Below, piece after piece: positions 1 to 7,600 of a DNA stretch of 10,803 nucleotides (the first letter of the stretch is position 1; each line of letters begins with the position of its first letter). The notes under the pieces were generated by a model. It was not told where the DNA came from. It saw only the letters and a program-made list of their open reading frames with translations, and ran no database searches. The stretch is taken from the NCBI GenBank assembly GCA_947445425.1, contig CANFFA010000048.1:1-10803 (forward strand), read 5' to 3'. The DNA comes from Paludibacteraceae bacterium. GTDB lineage: Bacteria; Bacteroidota; Bacteroidia; Bacteroidales; Paludibacteraceae. The position numbers and the translations under genes are program-made.

Positions 1-583
1 ATCCGGCAACCGATTTACCTGTAAATTCGGAATAACTACTCGACGTAACTGCTGGAATTGGTTCAGAAGCAGGGTCCAAACTGCCAATGGCAATGGATAT
101 CTCTTTAATGTAATTATCACCGGAGCCATTGATTCTAAAATCTGCTTTGTTGTTCTGAAGGTTGTTCAGAGCAGCATTTCTAACTGCAACAGTGGCTGTA
201 ATCCAACTATTACTACCCGATTTAGAAAAACTGATCATCTTGTAATTATTACCATCATTGGCATTGTATTGCAAGTTGAAATTACTTGTACCTTCATCAA
301 AAAAGGTAACTGTAAAGATCAAATTATTCTGGGTAGATGGAATCGTCAAATCATCCACATTAAAATAGGCATATTTTCCGGATGAAATTTGACGACATGC
401 CACTCCACCCTTCGATGTCTGAAGGGTGTAAGGCTCAAGGGCTGGATCAACAACCGTATAATGGGTCAGCTTATTTGCCACAAAAGGATTCGACAGGGCA
501 ATCGTTGCTACAGGTGTAGCCCCATAAACTGACTGGAATAGTAAAACTGATATGACAATAAAAAGAAATCTGTTGTGTTTCAT
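1..583 (-). CDS. Secreted carbohydrate-active protein, N-terminal part (cut by window edge)
   Basis: Translating the minus strand from the ATG at 583 gives 194 codons with no stop before base 1, so the C-terminus lies outside the window. Residues 1-21 form a signal peptide: basic MKHNR, a hydrophobic core, then a likely cut near VYGA. Residues 25-168 look like a non-catalytic beta-sandwich module. The visible pattern (YFNVDD, FTVTFFDEGT, LQYNAND, SW, LQNNKADFRI, YIKEISI) recalls the carbohydrate-binding-like modules that precede catalytic domains in secreted Bacteroidota glycosidases. After a short linker (SEPIPAV) the last residues are SEFTGKSVAG. This resembles the point where GH71/GH99-like domains start (usually continuing GYQ-WF), but the continuation is not visible. 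The gene is separated from the upstream esterase gene by 381 nt containing a REP-like repeat, and no convincing promoter is seen. A reading frame with a signal peptide is near certain. The catalytic family is a guess. Confidence 0.85.
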   Translation of the reverse strand, partial: MKHNRFLFIVISVLLFQSVYGATPVATIALSNPFVANKLTHYTVVDPALEPYTLQTSKGGVACRQISSGKYAYFNVDDLTIPSTQNNLIFTVTFFDEGTSNFNLQYNANDGNNYKMISFSKSGSNSWITATVAVRNAALNNLQNNKADFRINGSGDNYIKEISIAIGSLDPASEPIPAVTSSSYSEFTGKSVAG

Positions 584-661
584 AATGATGAAGGCTAAGG
601 ATTTATCAGAAAATAAAGTTTACATTTCAATGTCATTATTTTACTCAAATAAGTGACTAAA

Positions 662-850
662 AAGCCCGGAGGGCTTAAACGTAAATTTCCACGGGTGAAA
701 CCAGTGGAAAGTAAACGGGCAAGCCTACAACCCCGGAGGGGTTGAACTTCATTGATTTAACACGTTCAACCCCTTCGGGCTTGGCTTTACTCGACATATT
801 CTACCATGGGTTTCACCCATGGCTATTCATGTTCAAGCCCTCCGGGCTTG
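662..850. repeat. Pair of inverted REP-like elements, six mini-hairpins
   Basis: Two copies of a roughly 85-90 nt element face each other around a short AT-rich centre (about 751-760). Each copy holds three mini-hairpins with 3-nt loops. Left copy: AAGCCC/GGA/GGGCTT (662-676), CCACGGGT/GAA/ACCAGTGG (689-707, one mismatch; stem extendable to 686-710) and CAACCCC/GGA/GGGGTTG (728-744). Right copy, in mirror order: CAACCCC/TTC/GGGCTTG (767-783, one mismatch), CCATGGGT/TTC/ACCCATGG (804-822) and CAAGCCC/TCC/GGGCTTG (834-850). The reverse complement of the right copy aligns with the left copy over its whole length, with small gaps between hairpins. The GC-rich palindromes stand out from the AT-rich flanks. 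This is the architecture of REP/BIME-type extragenic palindromes, which in many bacteria are moved by single-domain Y1 (RAYT) transposases. No transposase is present here. Confidence 0.85.
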
Positions 851-858
851 TGACTTCA

Positions 859-885
859 AATTGTCAACTTTATTTTTTGACAATT
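859..885. other. Small intergenic hairpin
   Basis: A perfect 9-bp stem, AATTGTCAA (859-867) with TTGACAATT (877-885), encloses a 9-nt loop. It lies about 80 nt after the stop codon of the esterase fusion gene on the minus strand. The stem is AT-rich and has no following T-run in the minus direction, so it is a poor intrinsic terminator. It could mark the mRNA 3' end by slowing exonuclease, or be chance in AT-rich DNA. Confidence 0.4.
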
Positions 886-964
886 CCTAAGAGTTTTTGC
901 ATTCAAAAAAGTATTGATTAAACCTGAGTAGGGATTTAAAAAGCCATTTGACTGTAAATGAGCA

Positions 965-3900
965 TCAATTCTTAACAAGTTTGTTAAAATATCGCTTATT
1001 CTCCCCCACTACCCTGAGCAGATAGACTCCATCTGAATATTCTTTCAAATCAATCATCTCATCAGCATTATCAGATACTTTGCTCCAAAGTAAGGTTCCA
1101 GAAGCATTGCAAACAGAAATAGTAAACTTTCCACTCTCTTTCATTTTCAACCGAAACACACCCTTAGAAGGATTGGGATATACTGACATTTCAGTCACTT
1201 CTGTTTGTAAATCAGCAGTTTGTAAAGACACCGAAGCTTTCATTATTTCGCTTGAGGTTTCAACCTGCCTGGAATCAGTCAGTTGGGCATAATAATTAAC
1301 TTTCTGGTTAACCAGTACGGAGGAAAGCGTAGCCTTATAAGTTGTACCCGACACCAGCGTGGGAATCATTTCAACCCAAGTTCGCAACGGCCAGCTAGCA
1401 TTGGGCTCACTGTAATAGACTTTAACCGAAGACAAAGCGACCCCGTCCGGTAAAGAGGCGGTCATGGTTAGCTCTACACTACCATCACTTTTAGCTTCAG
1501 AACCGGTGATGCTGATGGTTCCAAAAGGACTCCCTACCCCTTTGAGGTAGTAATTCATATACAGTTTCTTCATCGCGGCTGAAGTCGGTATCAATACATG
1601 ATTCAGATTGGCCAGACAGACATGATTCTTTGTCCCTGGAATTGCCCGTAAAGTGGACGAAACAGCTTCGGGCCAAAAATAAGTATCGTTGGTTGGTTCC
1701 TCAATAAAATAGGGAGCCGTAATAGCATTCGCACGCCTTCCGGCATCCAAATAGGTCAACCAATCAGAGCGATAGTCAGCTGGCATTGCAGCAATTAACT
1801 CAGACCAGAAAGAGCCTGTGTCATAAAAACCGCAGCCAAAAGATGAATAAGCGGCTTTTACCCTGCTACCGAGAAGACCTGAGGTCATGGTGGTTAAATA
1901 ACCACCCCAGGATGTTCCGGTTATCCCCATCTTATTAGCATCTACATTGGTTTGAGCACTTAAAAAATTGAAAGCCTGAAGGCTAGCTACAACAGCATCG
2001 TAAACCGTGCTATTTTGAATCCCCCCCACTACATTTAACTTTGGACCCTCCCCTATTACAACGGATTTCCAAGGACCGGTAGAATAAGAGGACGATCCTG
2101 TAATACTAGCAATACCCGGCTCGTCAATTGCAAGTGTTACATAGCCAAGGGCTGCATAGGACTGAACTTGTCCTAGCTGACTCTCTGCCGTACCTCCACC
2201 GCCATGGTACATCATGATGCCGGGATAAACCCCGACTGCTTGTGGATAGGCCATGATGGCATATACGGTATTTACACTGTTCTTTGATTTAAAGGTAAAT
2301 CGCTGGGTGGTAATGGCAGCATCTCCAGAACCGGAATTGGTAGTACTGATCACCTCTGAGATTGTTGGAATACTGTCGAGGTACAGTTTCAACGGATCCT
2401 TGGCAAAGATGATAAATGGGACCGCATCTGAACTAGCAGCATTAAAATTGCCATCAGGCAAGACGGTAGCCGTAACAGTATAATTCCCCGCCATAGAAGG
2501 TGGTACAGAACTTGGTGCATAATTAGTGCCCCCTGTTCCAGCGTAACTAAAGGTGTAATTTTTACCAGCGCCATTATTGACTGCTTCCATCGGACCTAGT
2601 GCTGAACCATTGTAAACATAGGTTCTAACGGGAGTAACAGTAACAATTGGGGTCACCTTGATTTGAGTTAACAGTTCAACTGCCCCTCCATAACATTTGT
2701 TTCCTGTAAATGGACGAATGGTGCCCACCTGATCTGTTGAAAGATTCAATGATTGCAAATAGAGCGCATTTCCATTATCTATTGCCGGAGAACCGGTCAA
2801 CAAAGGATAGATATTTAGAGCGGCATCAAATGGGGCTAGTTTAGCGATTAAATAGGAAGCCGTAGAGTTGGCATTTAAATAATTAAACTGATTTTCAGAA
2901 GTATAGCATTCTACGGGGACAGTCAATCCGGTAGAACGACCAACAATAGAATTACGGATCTCTAGTGTAGAGGCGGTTGGGACTACAGGTGTAATACTGA
3001 AATCGCTATAGGAAGTACCTGTGGCTGTAGAATAATTTCCTTCAATAATTGAATTGTAGATATTCAATTTTCCAAGGTATTGTCCCGTAGCTGTATTGAA
3101 CATCCGAACACCGGCACCAAATGTAGCCCCTGCAGCTATGGTATTTTCAGTAATGGTGCAATTAACGATATTAACCGTGGTAGATGCTACACCTTTATAA
3201 AGGTAGATTGCTCCTCCATCAACCACCGCTGCTACTCTGTTCTTTGCCACGGTGCAATTAATGAAAGAGAGCGTTATTCCTGCTTGCGTTGAATTAAAAA
3301 AAAGTGCAGCCCCACCAATTGTGGCTTGTGCTGTATTTGAAATAAAGGCACAGCCCTCAAATTTAAGGGAGGCATTTACTGCTGCATTATTGATGTAGAG
3401 AGCGCCAGCTTTGATAGAACTGTTGTTAGAAAAAAGGCAATTCTTAAAGTTTAAACCGGCTGTATTTCCCACCATAATTGCACCTCCTACATTGGCACTA
3501 TGTCCTGAAGTAGAATTGGAATCAAATATTAAATTCTCTCCATTCACCGTAGAGCCAGAGATGAGCAATGCCCCACCGCCGGAAGCTGCTGTCGTATGGG
3601 TATAGGCTCCCCTGAACAGTTTCAGATTGCTGATGTTCAGGGTGTAATTAAGATTACTTGCCTGAATAAAACGGGTCTGATTATTTCCATCAAATCCGTC
3701 AGTAAGATTGGAACTTCCCTTTACAGTTAAACTTTTAAGCAAAACAATGCCTATTTGAGGGGAAGCTGTATTGGCGGGATCAGTGCTGAAATCTATCATC
3801 CCCGAAACCTGGATTGTGTCACCCGCTACTGCCTTCGACTGTGCTGTTGAGAAGTACAACACAGCACTCTCTTTTGTCAAACCACTCTTTGAATCATCAC

Positions 3901-3997
3901 CCGTAGAAGAGAGATAAACGGTTTTTCCCATTAAAGAAGAAACAACGAAAAGGGATAGCAACAAGAGTATGGTCTGTTTTTGTAGAAATTTTCTCAT
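965..3997 (-). CDS. Secreted beta-helix / alpha-beta hydrolase (esterase) fusion with T9SS sorting domain
   Basis: This 1010-residue exported protein starts at an ATG followed by a signal peptide (MRKFLQKQ, hydrophobic core, cut near SLMG at 24). Residues 26-443 form a right-handed parallel beta-helix. It opens with STGDDSKSGLT, has repeated GGA(I/L) and NCT/NCL turns, and ends with SPAIDNGN and a GTIRPFTG-GGAVE motif typical of choice-of-anchor/polymorphic-outer-membrane-type helices. Residues 447-531 look like an Ig-like MBG-type domain. Residues about 535-820 are an alpha/beta hydrolase: oxyanion-hole HGGGG at 598-602, nucleophile elbow GTSWGG with Ser696, acid Asp771 in TNDTYFWPE, and His800 in LANLNH. 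The NDxxFxPE then IPGxK then NxNH order recalls PhoPQ-related and acetyl-esterase-like hydrolases. A second Ig-like domain spans about 824-925, and residues 936-1010 are a canonical type A sorting domain (SVYPNPSKG, ending YFNKLVKN). It probably deacylates a glycan outside the cell; the substrate is unknown. A terminator precedes it, but no clear promoter of its own is seen. Confidence 0.93.
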   Translation of the reverse strand: MRKFLQKQTILLLLSLFVVSSLMGKTVYLSSTGDDSKSGLTKESAVLYFSTAQSKAVAGDTIQVSGMIDFSTDPANTASPQIGIVLLKSLTVKGSSNLTDGFDGNNQTRFIQASNLNYTLNISNLKLFRGAYTHTTAASGGGALLISGSTVNGENLIFDSNSTSGHSANVGGAIMVGNTAGLNFKNCLFSNNSSIKAGALYINNAAVNASLKFEGCAFISNTAQATIGGAALFFNSTQAGITLSFINCTVAKNRVAAVVDGGAIYLYKGVASTTVNIVNCTITENTIAAGATFGAGVRMFNTATGQYLGKLNIYNSIIEGNYSTATGTSYSDFSITPVVPTASTLEIRNSIVGRSTGLTVPVECYTSENQFNYLNANSTASYLIAKLAPFDAALNIYPLLTGSPAIDNGNALYLQSLNLSTDQVGTIRPFTGNKCYGGAVELLTQIKVTPIVTVTPVRTYVYNGSALGPMEAVNNGAGKNYTFSYAGTGGTNYAPSSVPPSMAGNYTVTATVLPDGNFNAASSDAVPFIIFAKDPLKLYLDSIPTISEVISTTNSGSGDAAITTQRFTFKSKNSVNTVYAIMAYPQAVGVYPGIMMYHGGGGTAESQLGQVQSYAALGYVTLAIDEPGIASITGSSSYSTGPWKSVVIGEGPKLNVVGGIQNSTVYDAVVASLQAFNFLSAQTNVDANKMGITGTSWGGYLTTMTSGLLGSRVKAAYSSFGCGFYDTGSFWSELIAAMPADYRSDWLTYLDAGRRANAITAPYFIEEPTNDTYFWPEAVSSTLRAIPGTKNHVCLANLNHVLIPTSAAMKKLYMNYYLKGVGSPFGTISITGSEAKSDGSVELTMTASLPDGVALSSVKVYYSEPNASWPLRTWVEMIPTLVSGTTYKATLSSVLVNQKVNYYAQLTDSRQVETSSEIMKASVSLQTADLQTEVTEMSVYPNPSKGVFRLKMKESGKFTISVCNASGTLLWSKVSDNADEMIDLKEYSDGVYLLRVVGENKRYFNKLVKN

Positions 3998-4050
3998 AAT
4001 TTTAAATTGTGTTATGAATAAGTAATAAATAAAAGCGATAAATTCAATCG

Positions 4051-4108
4051 AATCAATAAAAAGCCCCCTTTTTCAAAGCAATGAATTCATTTCTTAAAAT
4101 TGGGGGCT
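4051..4108 (-). terminator. Intrinsic terminator after the remnant gene, upstream of the esterase gene
   Basis: On the minus strand AGCCCCC (4108-4102) pairs with GGGGGCT (4068-4062) and is followed at once by TTTTTATTGATT (4062-4051). The loop region holds further pairing through the palindrome AATGAATTCATT around 4079-4090. The stop codon of the frameshifted remnant (4094-4096) lies inside the loop. The hairpin lies about 55-110 nt upstream of the ATG at 3997, so it could insulate the esterase gene or attenuate transcription into it. Confidence 0.7.
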
Positions 4109-4334
4109 GGTAGTAATCACTGTATTGAAATTCCAAACCGGACCACCTGTTGTAACCAGCGCTTGTGTAAAAGGAGCTGCATCGGTGGTATTCCAATAAC
4201 TTCCGGATAACTCTCCGCTAGCTCCAAAAATTGTTTTGAGTTTGCGCAAAAACTGCACCTGTTATAAATGTGCTAAACAGCATCAGGCTCAAAAAAGAAA
4301 TCTTTTTTATCTTTGTAATTTTTAATTGTTTGAT
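4094..4334 (-). pseudogene. Decayed short secreted-protein gene: lost start, single frameshift
   Basis: The minus strand encodes a clear signal peptide from codon 4334-4332 onward (IKQLKITKIKKISFLSLMLF, then STFITGAVFAQ). The first codon is ATC where an ATG would be expected. The nearest in-frame ATG is at 4412, and starting there would place about 26 unlikely residues before the basic segment. After AQTQNNF the frame stops at TAG (4218-4220). If one T is removed from the T5 run at 4226-4230, the frame continues as FGASGELSGSYWNTTDAAPF and then TQALVTTGGPVWNF, ending at the TAA at 4094-4096, for about 80 residues in total. The restored sequence looks like the beginning of a secreted beta-rich protein that breaks off at the terminator. 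I do not recognise the family. Alternatives are a sequencing error in the homopolymer, or a real 64-residue peptide (4218-4412). Two independent defects favour decay. Confidence 0.55.
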
Positions 4335-4521
4335 ATAATGGTTATTTGCACGACTGAGTATAAAACAATTGTTGTTCGATTCTAAATCTGTCGTAAAAAT
4401 AAGAGATGACAATTAAAATGAAATTAATTAATCATTAATAGAGAGCAATAGTTGAATAAATATTGATCAAAATGGCTTGCATAATGAAAAAAATAAATTT
4501 AAATATGTAATGTGTACTGAT

Positions 4522-4553
4522 CAAATTTGCGTTTGTATTTTGTAAAACACAAC
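4522..4553 (-). promoter_or_regulatory. Possible Bacteroidota-type promoter
   Basis: On the minus strand GTTG (4553-4550) is followed after 20 nt by CAAATTTG (4529-4522). Compared with the Bacteroidota consensus TTTG-N19-21-TAnnTTTG this is 3 of 4 and 5 of 6 fixed bases, with the accepted spacing. It lies just after the strong terminator of the upstream operon and ahead of the remnant gene, the expected place for a new promoter. Transcription would start near 4515 and leave a leader of about 180 nt before the remnant's signal-peptide codons. The DNA is AT-rich, so a chance match is quite possible. Confidence 0.3.
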
Positions 4554-4561
4554 CAAAGTTC

Positions 4562-4623
4562 AAAAAAAATGGGGCTATTTCATTTTGTCTGGGTAGATAA
4601 AACAAACAAAATGAAATAGCCCC
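4562..4623 (-). terminator. Strong intrinsic terminator closing the PUL operon
   Basis: A perfect 18-bp inverted repeat pairs 4571-4588 with 4606-4623 (GGGGCTATTTCATTTTGT on the plus strand) around a 17-nt loop. Read on the minus strand, the stem is followed by ATTTTTTTTG (4570-4561), the classic stem plus T-run. It begins 23 nt after the stop codon of the double beta-helix gene. No plus-strand gene enters the region from the left, so it serves the minus-strand operon. Confidence 0.92.
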
Positions 4624-4645
4624 TTTATCAAAATAGTAGGAGTAA

Positions 4646-7600
4646 TCAAATCACAACAATCTTCTGTCTATATGTCTGATTGTTATTTTCAAAAATTAGA
4701 ATATAAGTACCTTTGGCTAGCGTCAAATTAAACTCAGATTCTATCCAAACTGGGCTCTTTATCGATTGACCTGACAGATTATAAACCGTTACTTTGGACT
4801 TACCTTCAGCTCCCTTGATAATAAAATGATTTACACGATCATTAATGATGTAAGGAGAAGTACTACTTATATTAATAATACCTGTTGACAATCCATCAAT
4901 CATTACATACAACTCTTTTATTGCCCATGCATTGGTTACACTCGTTCCAGTTTGCTCTATTTTTATATAGCGTGCAGTTTGTGGCGAACTAAACATAATC
5001 TGATTTTGAGCTACACCAGTTCCAACCACTGTCCAATTTACACCATCTGTTGACACCGACACATTACATGAAACGGGTAGATCAGCATCTTTTAAAACAT
5101 CCAAATAAATTCCGATACAGGTTTTGGGTTGGAGCATATCTACTTGAAACCATTGACCCGGGGTTTGTAAAACAGTTAAAGCAGACCAAGTGGAAGTTGA
5201 TACTCCATCAATGGCTTTTCCGGCATTCGTATTCGTGATAGATGCTGTAGCTACCCAATTGGCACGAGGTAAAAATACAGTTGAAGTGGGTGAAACAGAA
5301 GCTGTCGGTTCCAGATTATTGAGCCATATCCCACAACCCGCCTTGTTAATACCTGTAGAACTGATAATAGAAGACTGAATATAAAAATTAGACATAGTTC
5401 CACTTACCAATACATTATTCACTTGAGGATCAAGATTTGAATTCATAAGGTTGAATTTTGCACCGGCAGCTACTTCTGCAAATGTTTTTTTACCTACCCC
5501 CCTAAAATGAGCAGTTTGCAACTCAATGGTCCCAGCTTGTATTTGATTGGAAATATCATAAGGAGTTCCCCAAAAATCAGCACTATAAAAAGTTGATTTA
5601 CCTGTAAATTTAGTTGATGTTTCCAAATATCTCATTAAAGCTTGGTTTGCAACAATATTAGTTCCATTTGAAAGCGGTCCTGGCACACTAACAATTTGTG
5701 AGTTGATAAAGTCAAAACCACCAGCTCCAATGGCATCAAAATTAATTGTTTTTACACCTGCATCCATAGCGGTTCCGATAGAAATCCCACTCGGACCGGT
5801 ACCGGCACCATCGATTGAAGAGAGAATGACTGCTTTAGCAGCACCATAAGCAAAATCGTTGTACAAGGTTTGATGGGTACAATTTCCCAAAATCAACAGT
5901 TGTAGGTTTCGAAACATATACGTAAAAATGCTGTCTTTTCCTACACTGGTAGCCAAATCTGGAGAGTTGGGGAAATATCCGCACTTGGATTGCATCCCCC
6001 ACGTATAAGGAAAACAATTAAATTGCGCATTACTGATGAGTCCATTATCAGAGGCTCCCCCGACACGAATTCCGACATTAAAGACATGACCTGCAGGATA
6101 TTCCACAAAATGGTTATCACATTTATTGGTATAAAGATCTATGGCTTTATAAGTCGCGCGAAAATTCGTGTTCACGATATAGCTATTGGCATTTCCACGA
6201 ATACAATAAGGATATTGCGGAATATTTGGAAGCAGGGTTGACAACTGATCTGGGTAATTAAAAGTTATTCCCCTCAACCCACTACTGGGTTCCATCGATA
6301 TAAATGGAGTGGAAGTATCGGATTGTCCTTTCCCGGCAAGCACTTCCAAAACGGTTCCACAACCTTGTGGATCACATTTATTATCTACCGCACCTTTTAA
6401 TTCAACACCTGTGGGAATAGTCAGATTTGCAAGGAACTTGTAACGTCCTGGAGGAATAAAAACAATTCCACCGCCATCTGCTTTTGCCTTATTTAAAGCT
6501 GTTTGAAGTGACGATGTATTATCGAAAGCTGAATCAATTACTCCAAAATCGCTTGCCAAATACAGGACCATCCTTGTTGGCTTTTGGTTGATATCATCTG
6601 AAGTAATATACTTAAAAGCCGGTACTGAGGACATTAGCACTGGTGTGTGGTCAATGGTATTTTGATATTTAGAGATGTTCTTGATTTGGACTGCTTGTTG
6701 GAAGGTACTACCAGTAATTACACTGCGAACATCTGAGCCCAAATTAATTTGAGGTATACTATTATTAAAAACATTGTTGGTCATGGAAATTAATCCTCCA
6801 AAAAGGTCAACCCCACCCGTGTTGATTGTATTTTGGCTCATCAAAACTTTCGACTTAGTATTTGAGGAGATATAAATTGCCGATTTGGTGGCATTAATAT
6901 CACAAGCCATGATTTGCATCACCCCATCTTTGCAATCAGCCAAATAGAAACCATATTCACAATTTGTAATTTTGTAACGCGTGTGCATTTGACCCACCAC
7001 ATTTACCCGATCGGCATACACTGCATACTTACAGTTACTAAATTCAGATCCATAATGATTTCCGTTGGCACATTTGGTACTGTCGGAAATCGAGCTGCTA
7101 GCATAATATCCTTTATTATAGCCCTCTACTTTTACAAAACAACAATTCGACCAGTCGTTTCGACGCATGGTGATACCCACGCCATTGTTGTAAATCCAGG
7201 CAGAAACCTCACCCAATTTAGGAGCATTCGCCAAACCTGTTCCAGCCCAATAAGCAGGAGAAAAATCAATAAGTTCAATTCTGCCCACATCACCGATATT
7301 GTCTATCTCAATACCGCAGGAAAGCGGAGTACCGTAGATGCCATAAATAAAAGGGGATGCACCGGAATTATTTTTGGACAAACTAATTCCATAATAGGAA
7401 TTAACAAGCGTAATGTGTGAAGCATTACAACTACTTCCACCAAAAAATCCAAATTGTACAAAAAGAATAGAGGGGGGATAAGCCGTGATACTGGCTGGAT
7501 TTTGATTGGGATACCAAATCGCCAAATCTTTAACAGCAGCAGCAGGTTGGAGTGTAATAAAAGCCTTGCTTTCAAAGATTTTCCAATCAGCAAGTGTCGT

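Larger units (their letters stand above)
584..964. other. Intergenic region with REP-like repeats, no gene
   Basis: No coding frame with a credible start or product is seen here. The region holds the two inverted REP-like copies at 662-850 and a small separate hairpin at 859-885. The remaining stretches (584-660 and 886-964) are AT-rich leader and trailer DNA. I looked upstream of the ATG at 583 for the Bacteroidota promoter form TTTG-N19-21-TAnnTTTG. Only loose matches exist (TTTG in the 640s, a TAAACTTTA stretch in the 610s) and their spacing is wrong. Confidence 0.7.

Noticed and set aside
662..850. The large palindrome as terminal inverted repeats of an insertion sequence, or as a CRISPR array
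   Set aside because: Only about 10-20 nt lie between the two halves, with no transposase. There are no regularly spaced identical direct repeats with unique spacers, so REP-like palindromes fit better.
859..885. Hairpin as the terminator of the esterase fusion gene
   Set aside because: The stem is AT-rich and in the minus direction it is followed by TGAAG rather than a T-run, so it is listed only as a hairpin.
3998..4050. A promoter immediately upstream of the esterase fusion gene
   Set aside because: No TAnnTTTG element with a TTTG 19-21 nt upstream is found. The best pair (TTTG in the terminator loop with TTCGATTG) matches too few fixed bases.
4218..4412. A functional 64-residue protein starting at 4412
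   Set aside because: The first 26 residues are polar and unlike a signal-peptide start, and coding potential resumes in another frame just before the stop. A frameshifted remnant explains the pattern better.
6914..7420. A 168-codon open frame on the plus strand inside the double beta-helix gene
   Set aside because: It lies fully antisense to a gene with clear domains, has no signal or recognisable motif, and its His/Ile/Thr-rich composition is what reverse-reading of the helix codons produces.
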